Shown here one piece after another: positions 41,385 to 50,143 of a DNA stretch of 64,000 nucleotides. Position numbers and translations under genes: made by a program. The notes under the pieces are model-generated. The model made no database searches, was not told the origin of the DNA, and saw only the letters and a list, made by a program, of their open reading frames with translations. This DNA comes from RGIG995 sp045542115 (GTDB lineage: Bacteria > Bacillota > Clostridia > Oscillospirales > UBA644), in contig JAZQKK010000007.1 of assembly GCA_045542115.1 (NCBI GenBank), positions 1-64,000 of the forward strand. Direction: 5' to 3'. Position 1 is the stretch's first letter, and the number at the start of each line of letters is the position of its first letter.

Positions 41385-42569
41385 ATGTCTGAAATTATCG
41401 AAGTCCTAAAAGGCTTTGCATTGGAATCCGGGGTTGCTCAGTTCTTTGCGGAAGGCGGATGGAAAAGTTTGGTGATGATTGCCATTGCCTGTGTTCTTAT
41501 CTATCTTGCCATCGCCCGTAAGTTCGAGCCCCTGCTTCTGCTCCCCATTGCCTTTGGGATGCTTTTGACCAATCTGCCCATTTCCGGGCTGATGCATATG
41601 GAGTTCTTTGAGGGCGGAGCTGTGAATATGGGTGAGATCATCGCCCACGGCGGCCTGTTCGACTGGCTCTATTTGGGGGTCAAATTCGGGATCTATCCTC
41701 CCTTGATTTTCTTAGGGGTAGGGGCGATGACCGACTTTACTCCCCTGATCGCCAATCCGAAGAGTATTCTTTTGGGTGCGGCGGCTCAGGTTGGTATTTT
41801 TGCCACCTTCATTATCGCTATTTGCTTGGGCTTTACCCCCGCGGAAGCATCCTCCATCGGGATTATCGGCGGCGCGGACGGTCCGACTGCGATCTTGGTA
41901 ACTAAGACCCTGGCGCCCCATCTGTTGGGTGCCATTGCCGTGGCGGCATACTCGTATATGGCGCTCGTTCCCATTATCCAGCCTCCTATTATGAGGGCGT
42001 TGACCACCAAAAAGGAACGGATGGTGCGGATGGACAATCTCCGCTCGGTTTCTAAGTTGGAAAAGATTCTGTTCCCCATCGTGGTTACCGTAGTGGTCAT
42101 TCTGATCATCCCCGATTCCGCTCCCTTGATCGGGATGCTGATGCTGGGGAATCTGGCCAAGGAATGTGGAGTTGTGGACCGCATCAGCAAAACGGCCCAG
42201 AACGAACTGATGAACATTATCACCATTTTCCTGGGACTTACGGTCGGTGCTACCGCGAAGGCAGACAACTTCCTGAGCACCAAGACTCTCTTGATTATTT
42301 TTATGGGTCTGTTCGCCTTCTGTTTGGCCACCGCCGCCGGCATTCTGTTCGGCAAGCTGATGTGCTGGGTGACCAAAGGAAAGGTCAATCCCTTGATTGG
42401 GGCCGCCGGCGTTTCCGCCGTTCCGATGGCCGCCCGTGTTGCGAATACCGTAGGCCAGCAAGAAGACCCCTCCAACTTCCTTTTGATGCACGCGATGGGA
42501 CCCAACGTGGCAGGGGTTATCGGCTCTGCCGTTGCCGCCGGCGTATTCCTGAATATGTTCGGTGCTTAA
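41385..42569 (+). CDS. Na+-transporting decarboxylase beta subunit
   Basis: This 394-residue membrane protein is the OadB/MmdB/GcdB subunit. It decarboxylates carboxybiotin and uses the energy to pump Na+ out. It has about nine to ten hydrophobic segments plus the conserved GFTPAEASSIGIIGGADGPT stretch near 145-165, whose Asp is essential in studied homologues, and NTVGQQEDPSNFLL near 350. AAAGGA lies 8 bases before the ATG. With the neighbours it forms a membrane complex that couples decarboxylation to a sodium gradient. Confidence 0.95.
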   Translation: MSEIIEVLKGFALESGVAQFFAEGGWKSLVMIAIACVLIYLAIARKFEPLLLLPIAFGMLLTNLPISGLMHMEFFEGGAVNMGEIIAHGGLFDWLYLGVKFGIYPPLIFLGVGAMTDFTPLIANPKSILLGAAAQVGIFATFIIAICLGFTPAEASSIGIIGGADGPTAILVTKTLAPHLLGAIAVAAYSYMALVPIIQPPIMRALTTKKERMVRMDNLRSVSKLEKILFPIVVTVVVILIIPDSAPLIGMLMLGNLAKECGVVDRISKTAQNELMNIITIFLGLTVGATAKADNFLSTKTLLIIFMGLFAFCLATAAGILFGKLMCWVTKGKVNPLIGAAGVSAVPMAARVANTVGQQEDPSNFLLMHAMGPNVAGVIGSAVAAGVFLNMFGA

Positions 42570-42592
42570 TCTGACAGAAAGGTAATTTAGAT

Positions 42593-43981
42593 ATGAGTCA
42601 AGTAAAAGTTACGGAAACCATTCTCCGGGACGCCCACCAGTCTTTGGTGGCCACCCGTATGACGATGGACGAAATGCTTCCCGCTCTGGAATTGTTGGAC
42701 AAAGCCGGGTACAATGCCCTGGAAGCTTGGGGCGGTGCCACCTTCGATTCCTGCCTTCGCTTTTTGGACGAAGATCCCTGGCAGAGACTTCGCACCATCC
42801 GGGACCACGTAAAAAATACCAAATTGCAGATGCTCCTGCGGGGGCAGAATCTGTTGGGATACCGGAACTATTCCGACGACGTGGTCGAATATTTCGTTCA
42901 GAAATCCCTTGCCAACGGGATTGACGTTATCCGCATTTTCGATGCCCTCAACGACCCCCGCAACTTGAACACTGCCGTCAAGGCTGCTGTGAAAGAAGGG
43001 GGACACGTTCAAGCCGCTTTCAGTTATACTCTTTCTCCCGTTCACAACACCGAATCGTTCGTGAAGTTTGCAAAGCAACTGGAAGAGATGGGTGCGTCCT
43101 CTATTTGTGTAAAGGATATGGCCGGTCTTCTGGTTCCTTATACCACCTACGAGTTGATTAAGGCTCTGAAAGAAAACGTGAAGATTCCCATTGAACTTCA
43201 TACCCACTATACCACCGGGATGGCTTCGATGGTTTTGATGAAGGCCGTAGAAGCCGGTGTGGATATTATCGACACCGCCCTTTCTCCCTTGTCGATGGGG
43301 ACTTCTCAGCCCTCCACCGAAGTTATGGTGGCGGCGTTGCAAGGAACGGAATACGATACCGGTCTGGACCTGAACGTTCTGAATGAGGCGGCAAAGGTCT
43401 TTGCACCTCTCCGGGAAAAGTACTTGAAGAGCGGTCTTCTCAATCCCAAGGTGATGGGGGTAGACGTAAACGGTCTTTTGTACCAGGTTCCCGGCGGAAT
43501 GTTGTCCAATCTGGTCTCTCAGCTCAAACAAATGGGACAGGAAGACAAATATCAGGCCGTGTTGGAAGAAGTTCCTCGGGTTCGTGCCGATGCGGGCTAT
43601 CCTCCCTTGGTTACTCCCACCTCTCAGATTGTCGGGACCCAGGCGGTGTTTAACGTCATCTTTGGCCGCTATCAAAACGTTTCCAAGGAATTCCGCGGGC
43701 TGGTCAAAGGGGAATATGGGAAAACTCCCGTGGAAATCGACCCCGAATTCCGCAAGCAGATTCTGGGGGACGATGAACCCATTACCTGCCGCCCCGCTGA
43801 CCTGATTGAACCCGAATTGGAAACCCTGCGGGAAAAGGTGAAGCAATATGAAGAACAGCCGGAAGACGTTTTGTCGTATGCTCTGTTCGAACAGGTTGCC
43901 ACCAAGTTCTTCCAGAATCGCCAGGCCAAAAAGTACGGCGTAGACGCGGCCCACGCCGCCGACGGGGTTCATCCCGTTTGA
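42593..43981 (+). CDS. Oxaloacetate decarboxylase alpha / pyruvate carboxylase subunit B
   Basis: The 462-residue protein is the 5S-type carboxyltransferase that moves CO2 between oxaloacetate/pyruvate and biotin. It has the start motif TILRDAHQSLVATRM, with the metal-binding Asp, and EAWGGATFDSCLRFL near 44-58. VKDMAGLL near 180 contains the carbamylated or catalytic lysine region, and IELHTHYTTGMA near 203 gives two metal His. The C-terminal biotin domain of E. coli or Klebsiella OadA is missing, so it must use the separate carrier. The ATG follows AAAGGT by 9 bases. It is last in the operon, ending at a terminator. Confidence 0.93.
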   Translation: MSQVKVTETILRDAHQSLVATRMTMDEMLPALELLDKAGYNALEAWGGATFDSCLRFLDEDPWQRLRTIRDHVKNTKLQMLLRGQNLLGYRNYSDDVVEYFVQKSLANGIDVIRIFDALNDPRNLNTAVKAAVKEGGHVQAAFSYTLSPVHNTESFVKFAKQLEEMGASSICVKDMAGLLVPYTTYELIKALKENVKIPIELHTHYTTGMASMVLMKAVEAGVDIIDTALSPLSMGTSQPSTEVMVAALQGTEYDTGLDLNVLNEAAKVFAPLREKYLKSGLLNPKVMGVDVNGLLYQVPGGMLSNLVSQLKQMGQEDKYQAVLEEVPRVRADAGYPPLVTPTSQIVGTQAVFNVIFGRYQNVSKEFRGLVKGEYGKTPVEIDPEFRKQILGDDEPITCRPADLIEPELETLREKVKQYEEQPEDVLSYALFEQVATKFFQNRQAKKYGVDAAHAADGVHPV

Positions 43982-43993
43982 TGCAAAAAAACA

Positions 43994-44026
43994 AGATACC
44001 GGACTCTTTGCAGTCCGGTATTTTTC
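43994..44026 (+). terminator. Terminator of the decarboxylase operon
   Basis: GATACCGGACT pairs with AGTCCGGTAT(T) around CTTTGC, followed by TTTTT. Confidence 0.85.
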
Positions 44027-44032
44027 CTTTTC

Positions 44033-44061
44033 TTGACAAAGTACACGGTTTATGGTAAAAT
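44033..44061 (+). promoter_or_regulatory. Sigma-A promoter of the ABC transporter gene
   Basis: TTGACA (44033-44038), 17 bases, TAAAAT (44056-44061). Confidence 0.8.
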
Positions 44062-44102
44062 AAAAAAAAGAGAAATTTGACTTGAAAAAGGGGGACCTTC
44101 CG

Positions 44103-46016
44103 ATGCCGCCGCCGATGCCCTACGAACACAAAAAAGTGGCTCCGCCAAAGAATTTCAAAGACCTGTTTCGTTATCTGAAAGAGGTGCTTGGTGGATTCTT
44201 TACCCGTTTTTTCTATATCGTGTCTTTGGTTTGGGATTCGGGGAAATGGATTCTGTTTTTGTTGTCCTTTGTGGCTCTGTTTCAAGGGGTTGCACCCATT
44301 CTGAACTCTTTGATTTCGAAAAATATGCTCAACGAACTCCATCGTTCCGCAGGACAGGGAACTCTTGCTTCGGAGTTCTGGTCTTCCCCCGTGTTTCAGT
44401 TTCTGATTCTGTTTTTTTTGTTCCGCTTTTTACATCAATCGGTGAACAGCTTGAACAGTGCAATGAATCGGATTGCAGGAGAAAAAGTAGTCCAACAGGT
44501 CAAACTGCGGATTATGAACAAATCCAAGCAATTGGATTTGGGGTCGTTTGACGACCCGGTGTTCTACGAGCGGATGGAAAATGCCAACCGGGAAGCCGGG
44601 CACCGTCCGCTGAGTATTTTATCGGATACTTTTGGCATTGTCAGTACGGTGATTGAGCTTGTATCCTATCTCATCGTGCTGTTTTCCGCACCGGGACTTT
44701 GGTACGCCGCACCGGTGATTTTGCTGATCTCGATTCCTTCCGCAGTGATCAACTATATCTACCGCAAAAAAGTATTTAATTATTACCGTTGGCGTTCCAA
44801 AGACCGGCGGCAGATGAATTATTATTCCGACCTGTTGGTGGACAAAGACAAAGTCAAAGAAGTTCGTTTGTTCGGTCTTGCCGAGCGGTTTATTTCCCGG
44901 TACACGGAAGTGTTTTCCCAGTATTTTAAGGGACTGCGTCGGCTGACTCTGAGTGAAAATTGGTTTCATATCGGGATTGGAGCGCTGACGGTTGCGGTGA
45001 ATTTTCTGTTTTATGGGATGATTGCCGTCAAGGTGTTCACCGGGCAGATTTTGATTGGGGATTATACCCTGTATACCGCGGCGATTCTTTCGGTCTCCGG
45101 GGCCGTGGCCTCCCTGATTAACAAATCCGCTTCCATTTACGAGGGAACGCTGTTTATCGACAACCTTATCTCCTTTATGAAAGAACCCTTCTCCATTCGT
45201 TGCAGGGCTCAATCTCCTGTTCCGGTAAAACGGGGGTGCGGTCACCGTATCGAATTTTGCAACGTTTCCTTCTCGTATCCCGGCACGGAACGGAAGGTCC
45301 TGGACAGGTTGAGTTTCGTGATTGAGCCGGGACAGACGATGGTCCTTGTGGGGTTAAACGGAGCCGGAAAGACTACGTTGATCAAACTGCTCACGCGCCT
45401 GTACGACCCCACCGAAGGACAGATTCTTTTGGACGGTGTGGATTTGCGGGATTATGACGTAGAAGAACTGTATCGGATGTTCGGTATTATTTTCCAGGAT
45501 TTTGGAAGATATGCTGAGACGGTAGAAGAAAACGTCCGTTTTGGGGATCTGCATCGAAATGCCGACCGTAAGGCGGTGGAAGATGCCGTGGTGCAAGCCG
45601 CGGCTCACGATTTTGTGAAAAACCTTCCCCAAGGGTTGGACACACCGCTGATGCGCATTTTTGAAAAAAATGGAATGGAGCTTTCCATTGGTCAATGGCA
45701 AAAACTATCCATTGCCCGGGCGTTTTATTCCGATTCGGATATCCTGATCCTGGACGAGCCCACCGCATCCCTCGACCCCTTGGCGGAACAAGAAATTTTC
45801 CGTCAATTCGATACCCTTCGGAAGGACAAGACCACGATTTTCGTTTCCCATCGCCTTTCCAGTGCCACCACGGCAGACACGGTGTTGGTGTTGGATGGGG
45901 GGCGGGTAGAAGAAATGGGACGTCACGACGTTTTGATGGCCCAAAAAGGAACCTATTATCATCTGTTCTCTACCCAAGCGGAACGATACCTCTCAACCGA
46001 AGAAAGCAAAAAATAA
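44103..46016 (+). CDS. ABC exporter, fused permease and ATPase
   Basis: This 637-residue half-transporter has an N-terminal membrane domain (about six segments, residues 50-350) and a C-terminal ATPase. The ATPase shows VGLNGAGKTTL near 415, the Q-loop IIFQDF, the signature LSIGQWQK near 520 (third residue Ile instead of the usual Gly) and ILILDEPTASLD near 540. It should work as a dimer. The substrate is unknown; related exporters carry peptides, lipids or drugs. The ATG at 44103 is used since AAAGGGGG lies 8 bases ahead; an upstream TTG at 44082 overlaps no site. It is transcribed alone. Confidence 0.9.
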   Translation: MPPPMPYEHKKVAPPKNFKDLFRYLKEVLGGFFTRFFYIVSLVWDSGKWILFLLSFVALFQGVAPILNSLISKNMLNELHRSAGQGTLASEFWSSPVFQFLILFFLFRFLHQSVNSLNSAMNRIAGEKVVQQVKLRIMNKSKQLDLGSFDDPVFYERMENANREAGHRPLSILSDTFGIVSTVIELVSYLIVLFSAPGLWYAAPVILLISIPSAVINYIYRKKVFNYYRWRSKDRRQMNYYSDLLVDKDKVKEVRLFGLAERFISRYTEVFSQYFKGLRRLTLSENWFHIGIGALTVAVNFLFYGMIAVKVFTGQILIGDYTLYTAAILSVSGAVASLINKSASIYEGTLFIDNLISFMKEPFSIRCRAQSPVPVKRGCGHRIEFCNVSFSYPGTERKVLDRLSFVIEPGQTMVLVGLNGAGKTTLIKLLTRLYDPTEGQILLDGVDLRDYDVEELYRMFGIIFQDFGRYAETVEENVRFGDLHRNADRKAVEDAVVQAAAHDFVKNLPQGLDTPLMRIFEKNGMELSIGQWQKLSIARAFYSDSDILILDEPTASLDPLAEQEIFRQFDTLRKDKTTIFVSHRLSSATTADTVLVLDGGRVEEMGRHDVLMAQKGTYYHLFSTQAERYLSTEESKK

Positions 46017-46017
46017 A

Positions 46018-46049
46018 AAGAATCCCTGTACGGAAGTACAGGGATTCTT
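46018..46049 (-). terminator. Terminator of the 46-59 kb minus-strand cluster
   Basis: AAGAATCCCTGTAC pairs perfectly with GTACAGGGATTCTT. On the minus strand it runs into TTTTATTTTTT, so it best serves the minus-strand genes; on the plus strand the T run is short. Confidence 0.75.
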
Positions 46050-46052
46050 GAT

Positions 46053-47132
46053 TTACAGTTTCATTGCCCCTTTTGCGGCGGCTAACAGCCGGCGGATGGG
46101 CAGTTTTTGAGGACATTGTTTTTCACAGCGTCCGCATCCGATACAGTCGGCGGGGGTGGGGTGGTCTTTGGCCAAATTCACGCCGTCGTTTCCTTTGTTG
46201 TAAGCGTCAAACCATTGGGGAATGGGAATCTGCTTCGGACAATCGGCAAGGCAGTATTCACAACCGGTACAGGAAACTGCCACTGACTTGTTGATAATAT
46301 CGGCACAACGGAACAACAGTTTCCGCTCATCCTCGGTCAGAGGCTTGAAATCATTGAAAAACGCCGTGTTTTCGTCTAATTGATGCAAGTCGGACATCCC
46401 GCTTAACACCATAATCACGCCGGGTAAGGTCGCCACGAATTGCAACGCCCATTGGGCGGGAGATTTCTTCGGGTCGCAGGCCCGCAACAAGGCTTCCGCT
46501 TCTGCCGGGACTTTTGCAAGGGCGCCCCCTTTGACCGGTTCCATAATGATAATATCTTTTCCGTGCTTGCGAGCCACTTCGTAGCAAAGCCGGGACTGTA
46601 CCGTAGGCGATTCCCAATCAAGATAGTTGATTTGCAATTGTACGAATTCCACTTCAGGATGTTCGCTGAGAATCTTATCCAAAACGTCTGCGGTATCGTG
46701 GAAGGAAAACCCGAACCGCTTCACCTTTCCCTCGGCCTTTTTTTGCATTACGAAATCAAAGGCACCCAGCCGGGTCGCCAATTCGTACAAACGGGCGTTA
46801 AGACAGTGGAGAAGGTAATAATCGAAAAATTCGACGCCGCACTTTTCCCGTTGCTCGTTAAAGATTCGCTCCATATCTTCGGGCGTTTCCAACTTCGGGG
46901 TGGGAAGCTTTGTGGCAAGCAGGTATTTTTCGCGGTCTATCCGGGAGGTCAACACCTTGCGGACGGCGTTTTCGCTTTCCGCATTGTGATACATATAGGC
47001 GGTGTCGAAATAGGTATATCCCCGGTTCAAAAACCGGTCAGTCATTTCCTGAAATTGCGTAAGGTCAATAGCTTCCGGTTTCTCCGGGTCGGTTTTCGGA
47101 AGCCGCATCAATCCAAACCCCAACGGTTTCAT
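46053..47132 (-). CDS. Aldo/keto reductase with two 4Fe-4S motifs
   Basis: The 359-residue protein has an aldo/keto reductase barrel: FDTAYMYHNAE near 39-49 with catalytic Asp and Tyr, LATKLP with Lys, and YYLLHCLNAR with His. A C-terminal ferredoxin-like domain has CTGCEYCLADCP near 285 and CIGCGRCEKQCP near 325, binding two iron-sulfur clusters. This combination is common in anaerobes, but the substrate and electron partner are not known. AGGAG lies 9 bases before the ATG. It starts 15 bases after murC ends and is last in the long minus-strand cluster. Confidence 0.9.
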   Translation of the reverse strand: MKPLGFGLMRLPKTDPEKPEAIDLTQFQEMTDRFLNRGYTYFDTAYMYHNAESENAVRKVLTSRIDREKYLLATKLPTPKLETPEDMERIFNEQREKCGVEFFDYYLLHCLNARLYELATRLGAFDFVMQKKAEGKVKRFGFSFHDTADVLDKILSEHPEVEFVQLQINYLDWESPTVQSRLCYEVARKHGKDIIIMEPVKGGALAKVPAEAEALLRACDPKKSPAQWALQFVATLPGVIMVLSGMSDLHQLDENTAFFNDFKPLTEDERKLLFRCADIINKSVAVSCTGCEYCLADCPKQIPIPQWFDAYNKGNDGVNLAKDHPTPADCIGCGRCEKQCPQKLPIRRLLAAAKGAMKL

Positions 47133-47147
47133 CGTCTATCGCTCCTG

Positions 47148-48569
47148 TCAGTCGGCAAGAAATTTAGTCTCACCGTATTTTTTTGTGGTTAAAATCGCGG
47201 CTTTGTTGATGTCTCCGCACCCTAAGGTAATGAACAGGTCTCCCGGCTGAGCCAATTCCTTGACTCGGTCGGCAATATGTTCAAAATCCCGCATCAGTTC
47301 CGCATTGTCCAGCCGGGCGACCACGTCTTCCGCGTAGATGTTATAATCGTCGTTGGTCTCCCGGGCAGGGTAGATGGGAGGAATCAAGACTTTGTCGACG
47401 GTGGATAAAACCTCCACAAATTCATCCATCAGCATTTTAGTGCGGGAGAAGGTGTGGGGTTGGTGGATTGCAATAATCCGTTTAAATCCCAGATCCCGCG
47501 CGGTCTTAAAGGTCACCGCGTAAGCGTCGGGGTGATGACCGTAGTCGTCGGCGATGACGGCTCCGTTGATGGTGCAGTGGTATTCAAACCGCCGTCCTGC
47601 CCCGTTGTAGGCAGGGATGCCTCGGACGATTTCTTCCTTCGTCAATCCCAGAGCAAAGCCGGCTGCCGCCGTGGCTAACGCGTTTAATACGTTGTGTCTT
47701 CCCGGCACGGACAGCTGGACTTTCCCGAAAAATTCTTTTTTGTCGTCGTTGTTTTGATGATAGTATAAATCAAAGGACGGCAGCCCTTGGTTTAACGTCA
47801 CGTTTTCTGCCCGAAAATGCCCGGTATTCAATCCGAACAAAAGAAGATTCCCCTGATATCCTTCCAGCATTTTCAGGGTGTTTTCGTCTTCTGCATTGGT
47901 GACAAGCGTTCCGCCGGGTTTGATATTCTTTAAATACCGTTGAAAACATCCGATGACGTTGTCCAGCGTCTTAAAATATTCCATATGATCTTCGGCGATG
48001 TTGAGAATCACCGAAACGTCGGAGCGGAAATATTGGAAAGATTCTTTAAATTCACAACTCTCAAAAACGCAAAGGTCTTCTTTTTCGCTCAACCGGTAGG
48101 AGGCACCAATGAGATTCATATGTCCGCCGATGATGGCCGCCGGGTCTTTTTTCGCAGAAAGTAAAAGGGCGGTAATCATCGATGAGGTTGTGGTCTTTCC
48201 GTGAGTTCCGGCCACTCCTACGGTGGTTTTGTATCCGTCCAAAATCTCTCCCAAGAATTCTGCTCTCCGGAATACGGGAATTCCCAACGCTTCTGCCCGG
48301 AGCCGTTCGGGATTGGTGGGAGCAATGGCGTCGGTCATAATGACCGCGTCGGGACGATGGGTATCAATGTTGTCCGCCACCTGTCCGATGGAGACGGCAA
48401 TGCCCAGGTCTTCCAACTGTCGGGTGGCCTTTCCGGACTGCATATCCGAACCCGAAACGGTATATCCCCGCTGCAAGGCAATTTGGGCAAGGGAACTCAT
48501 CGAAGAGCCGCCAATTCCCAAAAAATGCAGTTTTTTCGCGGTTGCAAGGGTGCTTTTAATCGTGCACAT
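47148..48569 (-). CDS. murC: UDP-N-acetylmuramate--L-alanine ligase
   Basis: MurC adds L-alanine to UDP-MurNAc, the first step of the peptidoglycan peptide stem, in the cytoplasm. The 473-residue protein has FLGIGGSSMSSLAQ near 15 (nucleotide-sugar domain), the ATP loop GVAGTHGKTTTS near 116-127, EADE-like residues in the middle (FESCEFKESF) and DDYGHHPD near 340. Length is normal. The ATG at 48569 is preceded by GGGAG with a 10-base gap. It lies 20 bases after an unknown membrane gene. Confidence 0.95.
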   Translation of the reverse strand: MCTIKSTLATAKKLHFLGIGGSSMSSLAQIALQRGYTVSGSDMQSGKATRQLEDLGIAVSIGQVADNIDTHRPDAVIMTDAIAPTNPERLRAEALGIPVFRRAEFLGEILDGYKTTVGVAGTHGKTTTSSMITALLLSAKKDPAAIIGGHMNLIGASYRLSEKEDLCVFESCEFKESFQYFRSDVSVILNIAEDHMEYFKTLDNVIGCFQRYLKNIKPGGTLVTNAEDENTLKMLEGYQGNLLLFGLNTGHFRAENVTLNQGLPSFDLYYHQNNDDKKEFFGKVQLSVPGRHNVLNALATAAAGFALGLTKEEIVRGIPAYNGAGRRFEYHCTINGAVIADDYGHHPDAYAVTFKTARDLGFKRIIAIHQPHTFSRTKMLMDEFVEVLSTVDKVLIPPIYPARETNDDYNIYAEDVVARLDNAELMRDFEHIADRVKELAQPGDLFITLGCGDINKAAILTTKKYGETKFLAD

Positions 48570-48589
48570 TGGTATAAAACTCCCAAAAA

Positions 48590-49216
48590 TTATTTTTTAA
48601 CGCCGAAACGGTATTCTTTCACCGGGTCGTTGGCTCCGGTGAGCATTTCCTGGCAGTCTTTCATCCCAAACCACGCGGCGATGATGGCCAACAGAGACAA
48701 CGGATAGGAAATCCAATGCCAGGAGAAGGGAAGAATGACGATAGAGGCACCGACGTGGCACAGTCCCGCAAGTCCGCAGGCAATCATTCCCGCAATGCAA
48801 ACGGTACATTGCAGTTTATGCTTGTCGGTCTGTTCCCAATACCCCAAAAGAGCAAAGAGCAGCCAACCCAGCAAGAGAACCGCTACCAAGAGAATTAAAT
48901 CTCCAAACTGGGCGGATACGTAATTCAGCCCGTTGAGAATCCAATCCAACCATTTCAGGTCAACGGTAAACAGGTCTTTAAGAAGAATCTTAATTTGTCC
49001 CAGGAAAAAGAGGAAGGAAACCAAGGTCATTCCCGATACGGCAACGTACAGTCCCCGCATCCGACCGTTGATACGCCGTTTTTCCAAGGTAAACCAAAGA
49101 ATCAGATATCCGATAAAGTCGGGTAAAATATCAATTACTACCGTGGATTTTTCCACCGTGTACTGTGCCTGAAAGCAAAATACGATCAGTCCAAGACCGA
49201 AGAGGATCAAGTTCAT
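48590..49216 (-). CDS. Unknown membrane protein
   Basis: This 208-residue protein is not recognised. It has about six hydrophobic segments (roughly 2-18, 27-42, 52-72, 95-120, 130-150, 155-178). A conserved-looking VVIDILPDFIGYLILWF lies near residue 25. There is no catalytic motif. AAGGAG lies 5 bases before the ATG, overlapping the end of rnc (9-base gap). It lies between rnc and murC on the same transcript. Confidence 0.75.
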   Translation of the reverse strand: MNLILFGLGLIVFCFQAQYTVEKSTVVIDILPDFIGYLILWFTLEKRRINGRMRGLYVAVSGMTLVSFLFFLGQIKILLKDLFTVDLKWLDWILNGLNYVSAQFGDLILLVAVLLLGWLLFALLGYWEQTDKHKLQCTVCIAGMIACGLAGLCHVGASIVILPFSWHWISYPLSLLAIIAAWFGMKDCQEMLTGANDPVKEYRFGVKK

Positions 49217-49225
49217 AGCGTCTCC

Positions 49226-49906
49226 TTACTGTTCCAGCCCCATCAGTTCCAGGGCTTTTTGGGCGGCGGCTTGTTCTGCCGCTTTTTTCGACCGGCCTTC
49301 CCCTTCGGAGATGCGGTTGCTGTTTAAGTACAGATGACACACGAAGGTTTTTTCGTGTTCCGGACCGAAATCGTGAGCGATCACGTATTTCAGCACTTCC
49401 CCCGGATTTTTTTGAATCACTTCCTGCAATACGGTCTTGTAGTCGTGTTGGCGGAATTGTTCTCCGCCCCGAATTAGGAAGGGAAGAATGAAGGCCTTTG
49501 CTTTTTCGTAGCCGCCGTCTAAGTAAATTGCTCCGAGAATCGCTTCGATCTCGTCGCACAGAATGGAATTGCGGTGTTCCGCTCCGGCCTGTTTTTCGCC
49601 TCGGCCCAGAAGCAAGCTTTCCCCCAAATTCAATTCTTTCGCATAGGTGGAAAGGGCTTCTTCGCAGACCAAAAGGGCTTTTGTTTTGGTCAAGTCCCCT
49701 TCGTCCCCGCCCCGGGTATGGTAGAGGTGGTCGGAGCAAATCAGAGATAAGACAGAGTCTCCCAAAAATTCCAGCCGCTCGTTACATTCCAGTGCATCTT
49801 TATGTTCGTTAAGATAGGAAGAGTGGGTCAAAGCCTTTTGGAGCAAGGTTTTGTCTTGAAAGACATACCCAATCTTTTTTTCGGTTTTTGCCAAGATTTC
49901 AGTCAT
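49226..49906 (-). CDS. rnc: Ribonuclease III
   Basis: RNase III cuts double-stranded RNA and processes rRNA precursors. The 226-residue protein has the family signature NERLEFLGDSVL near 39-50 with the metal-binding Glu and Asp, a second acidic site CDEIEAILGAIYLDGG near 110-125, and a C-terminal double-stranded RNA-binding domain (about 155-225). The ATG at 49906 lies inside the last codons of the acyl-carrier-like gene (8-base overlap), with GAGGG 8 bases upstream. Eight extra residues from an earlier in-frame start are unlikely. Confidence 0.95.
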   Translation of the reverse strand: MTEILAKTEKKIGYVFQDKTLLQKALTHSSYLNEHKDALECNERLEFLGDSVLSLICSDHLYHTRGGDEGDLTKTKALLVCEEALSTYAKELNLGESLLLGRGEKQAGAEHRNSILCDEIEAILGAIYLDGGYEKAKAFILPFLIRGGEQFRQHDYKTVLQEVIQKNPGEVLKYVIAHDFGPEHEKTFVCHLYLNSNRISEGEGRSKKAAEQAAAQKALELMGLEQ

Positions 49907-50135
49907 TGCGATGGCCCTCGATATAAGCAATCAAATCCCCTACGGTGACAAAGTTTTTCCCGTCTTCCCAATCGACGAAGACGTCGAATTCTTCTTCCAC
50001 CGTCATAAAGATTTCCGTCATATCCAATTCATCCGCATCCAACTCCGCAAAGTCGGTGCCGGGGGTGATCTCTTCCTCTTCCACGGCAAAAATGTCGGCA
50101 AGAATGGGTTTGAGGGTGTTCAGAATCTGAATCAT
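49899..50135 (-). CDS. Acyl-carrier-like protein without the phosphopantetheine serine
   Basis: The 78-residue protein has the length, acidity and helix pattern of acyl carrier protein, and sits at the usual plsX-acpP-rnc locus. It matches ACP along its whole length, for example EEEFDV and the end YIEGH. At the DSLD site, where Ser36 of E. coli AcpP carries 4'-phosphopantetheine, this protein reads DELD: the codon is GAA and the residue is Glu36. It therefore cannot be converted to the usual acyl carrier. It may be a decoy, a structural or regulatory subunit, or a partner of PlsX or RNase III; another gene should encode the true ACP. The ATG at 50135 gives the normal length; a GTG at 50147 overlaps plsX. 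Confidence 0.85.
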   Translation of the reverse strand: MIQILNTLKPILADIFAVEEEEITPGTDFAELDADELDMTEIFMTVEEEFDVFVDWEDGKNFVTVGDLIAYIEGHRND

Positions 50136-50143
50136 ACAATGGC

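Noticed and set aside
42587..43972. 461-residue open frame antisense to almost the whole oadA-like gene
   Set aside because: The same cause: the real gene avoids codons that give antisense stops. No start signal or recognisable domain.
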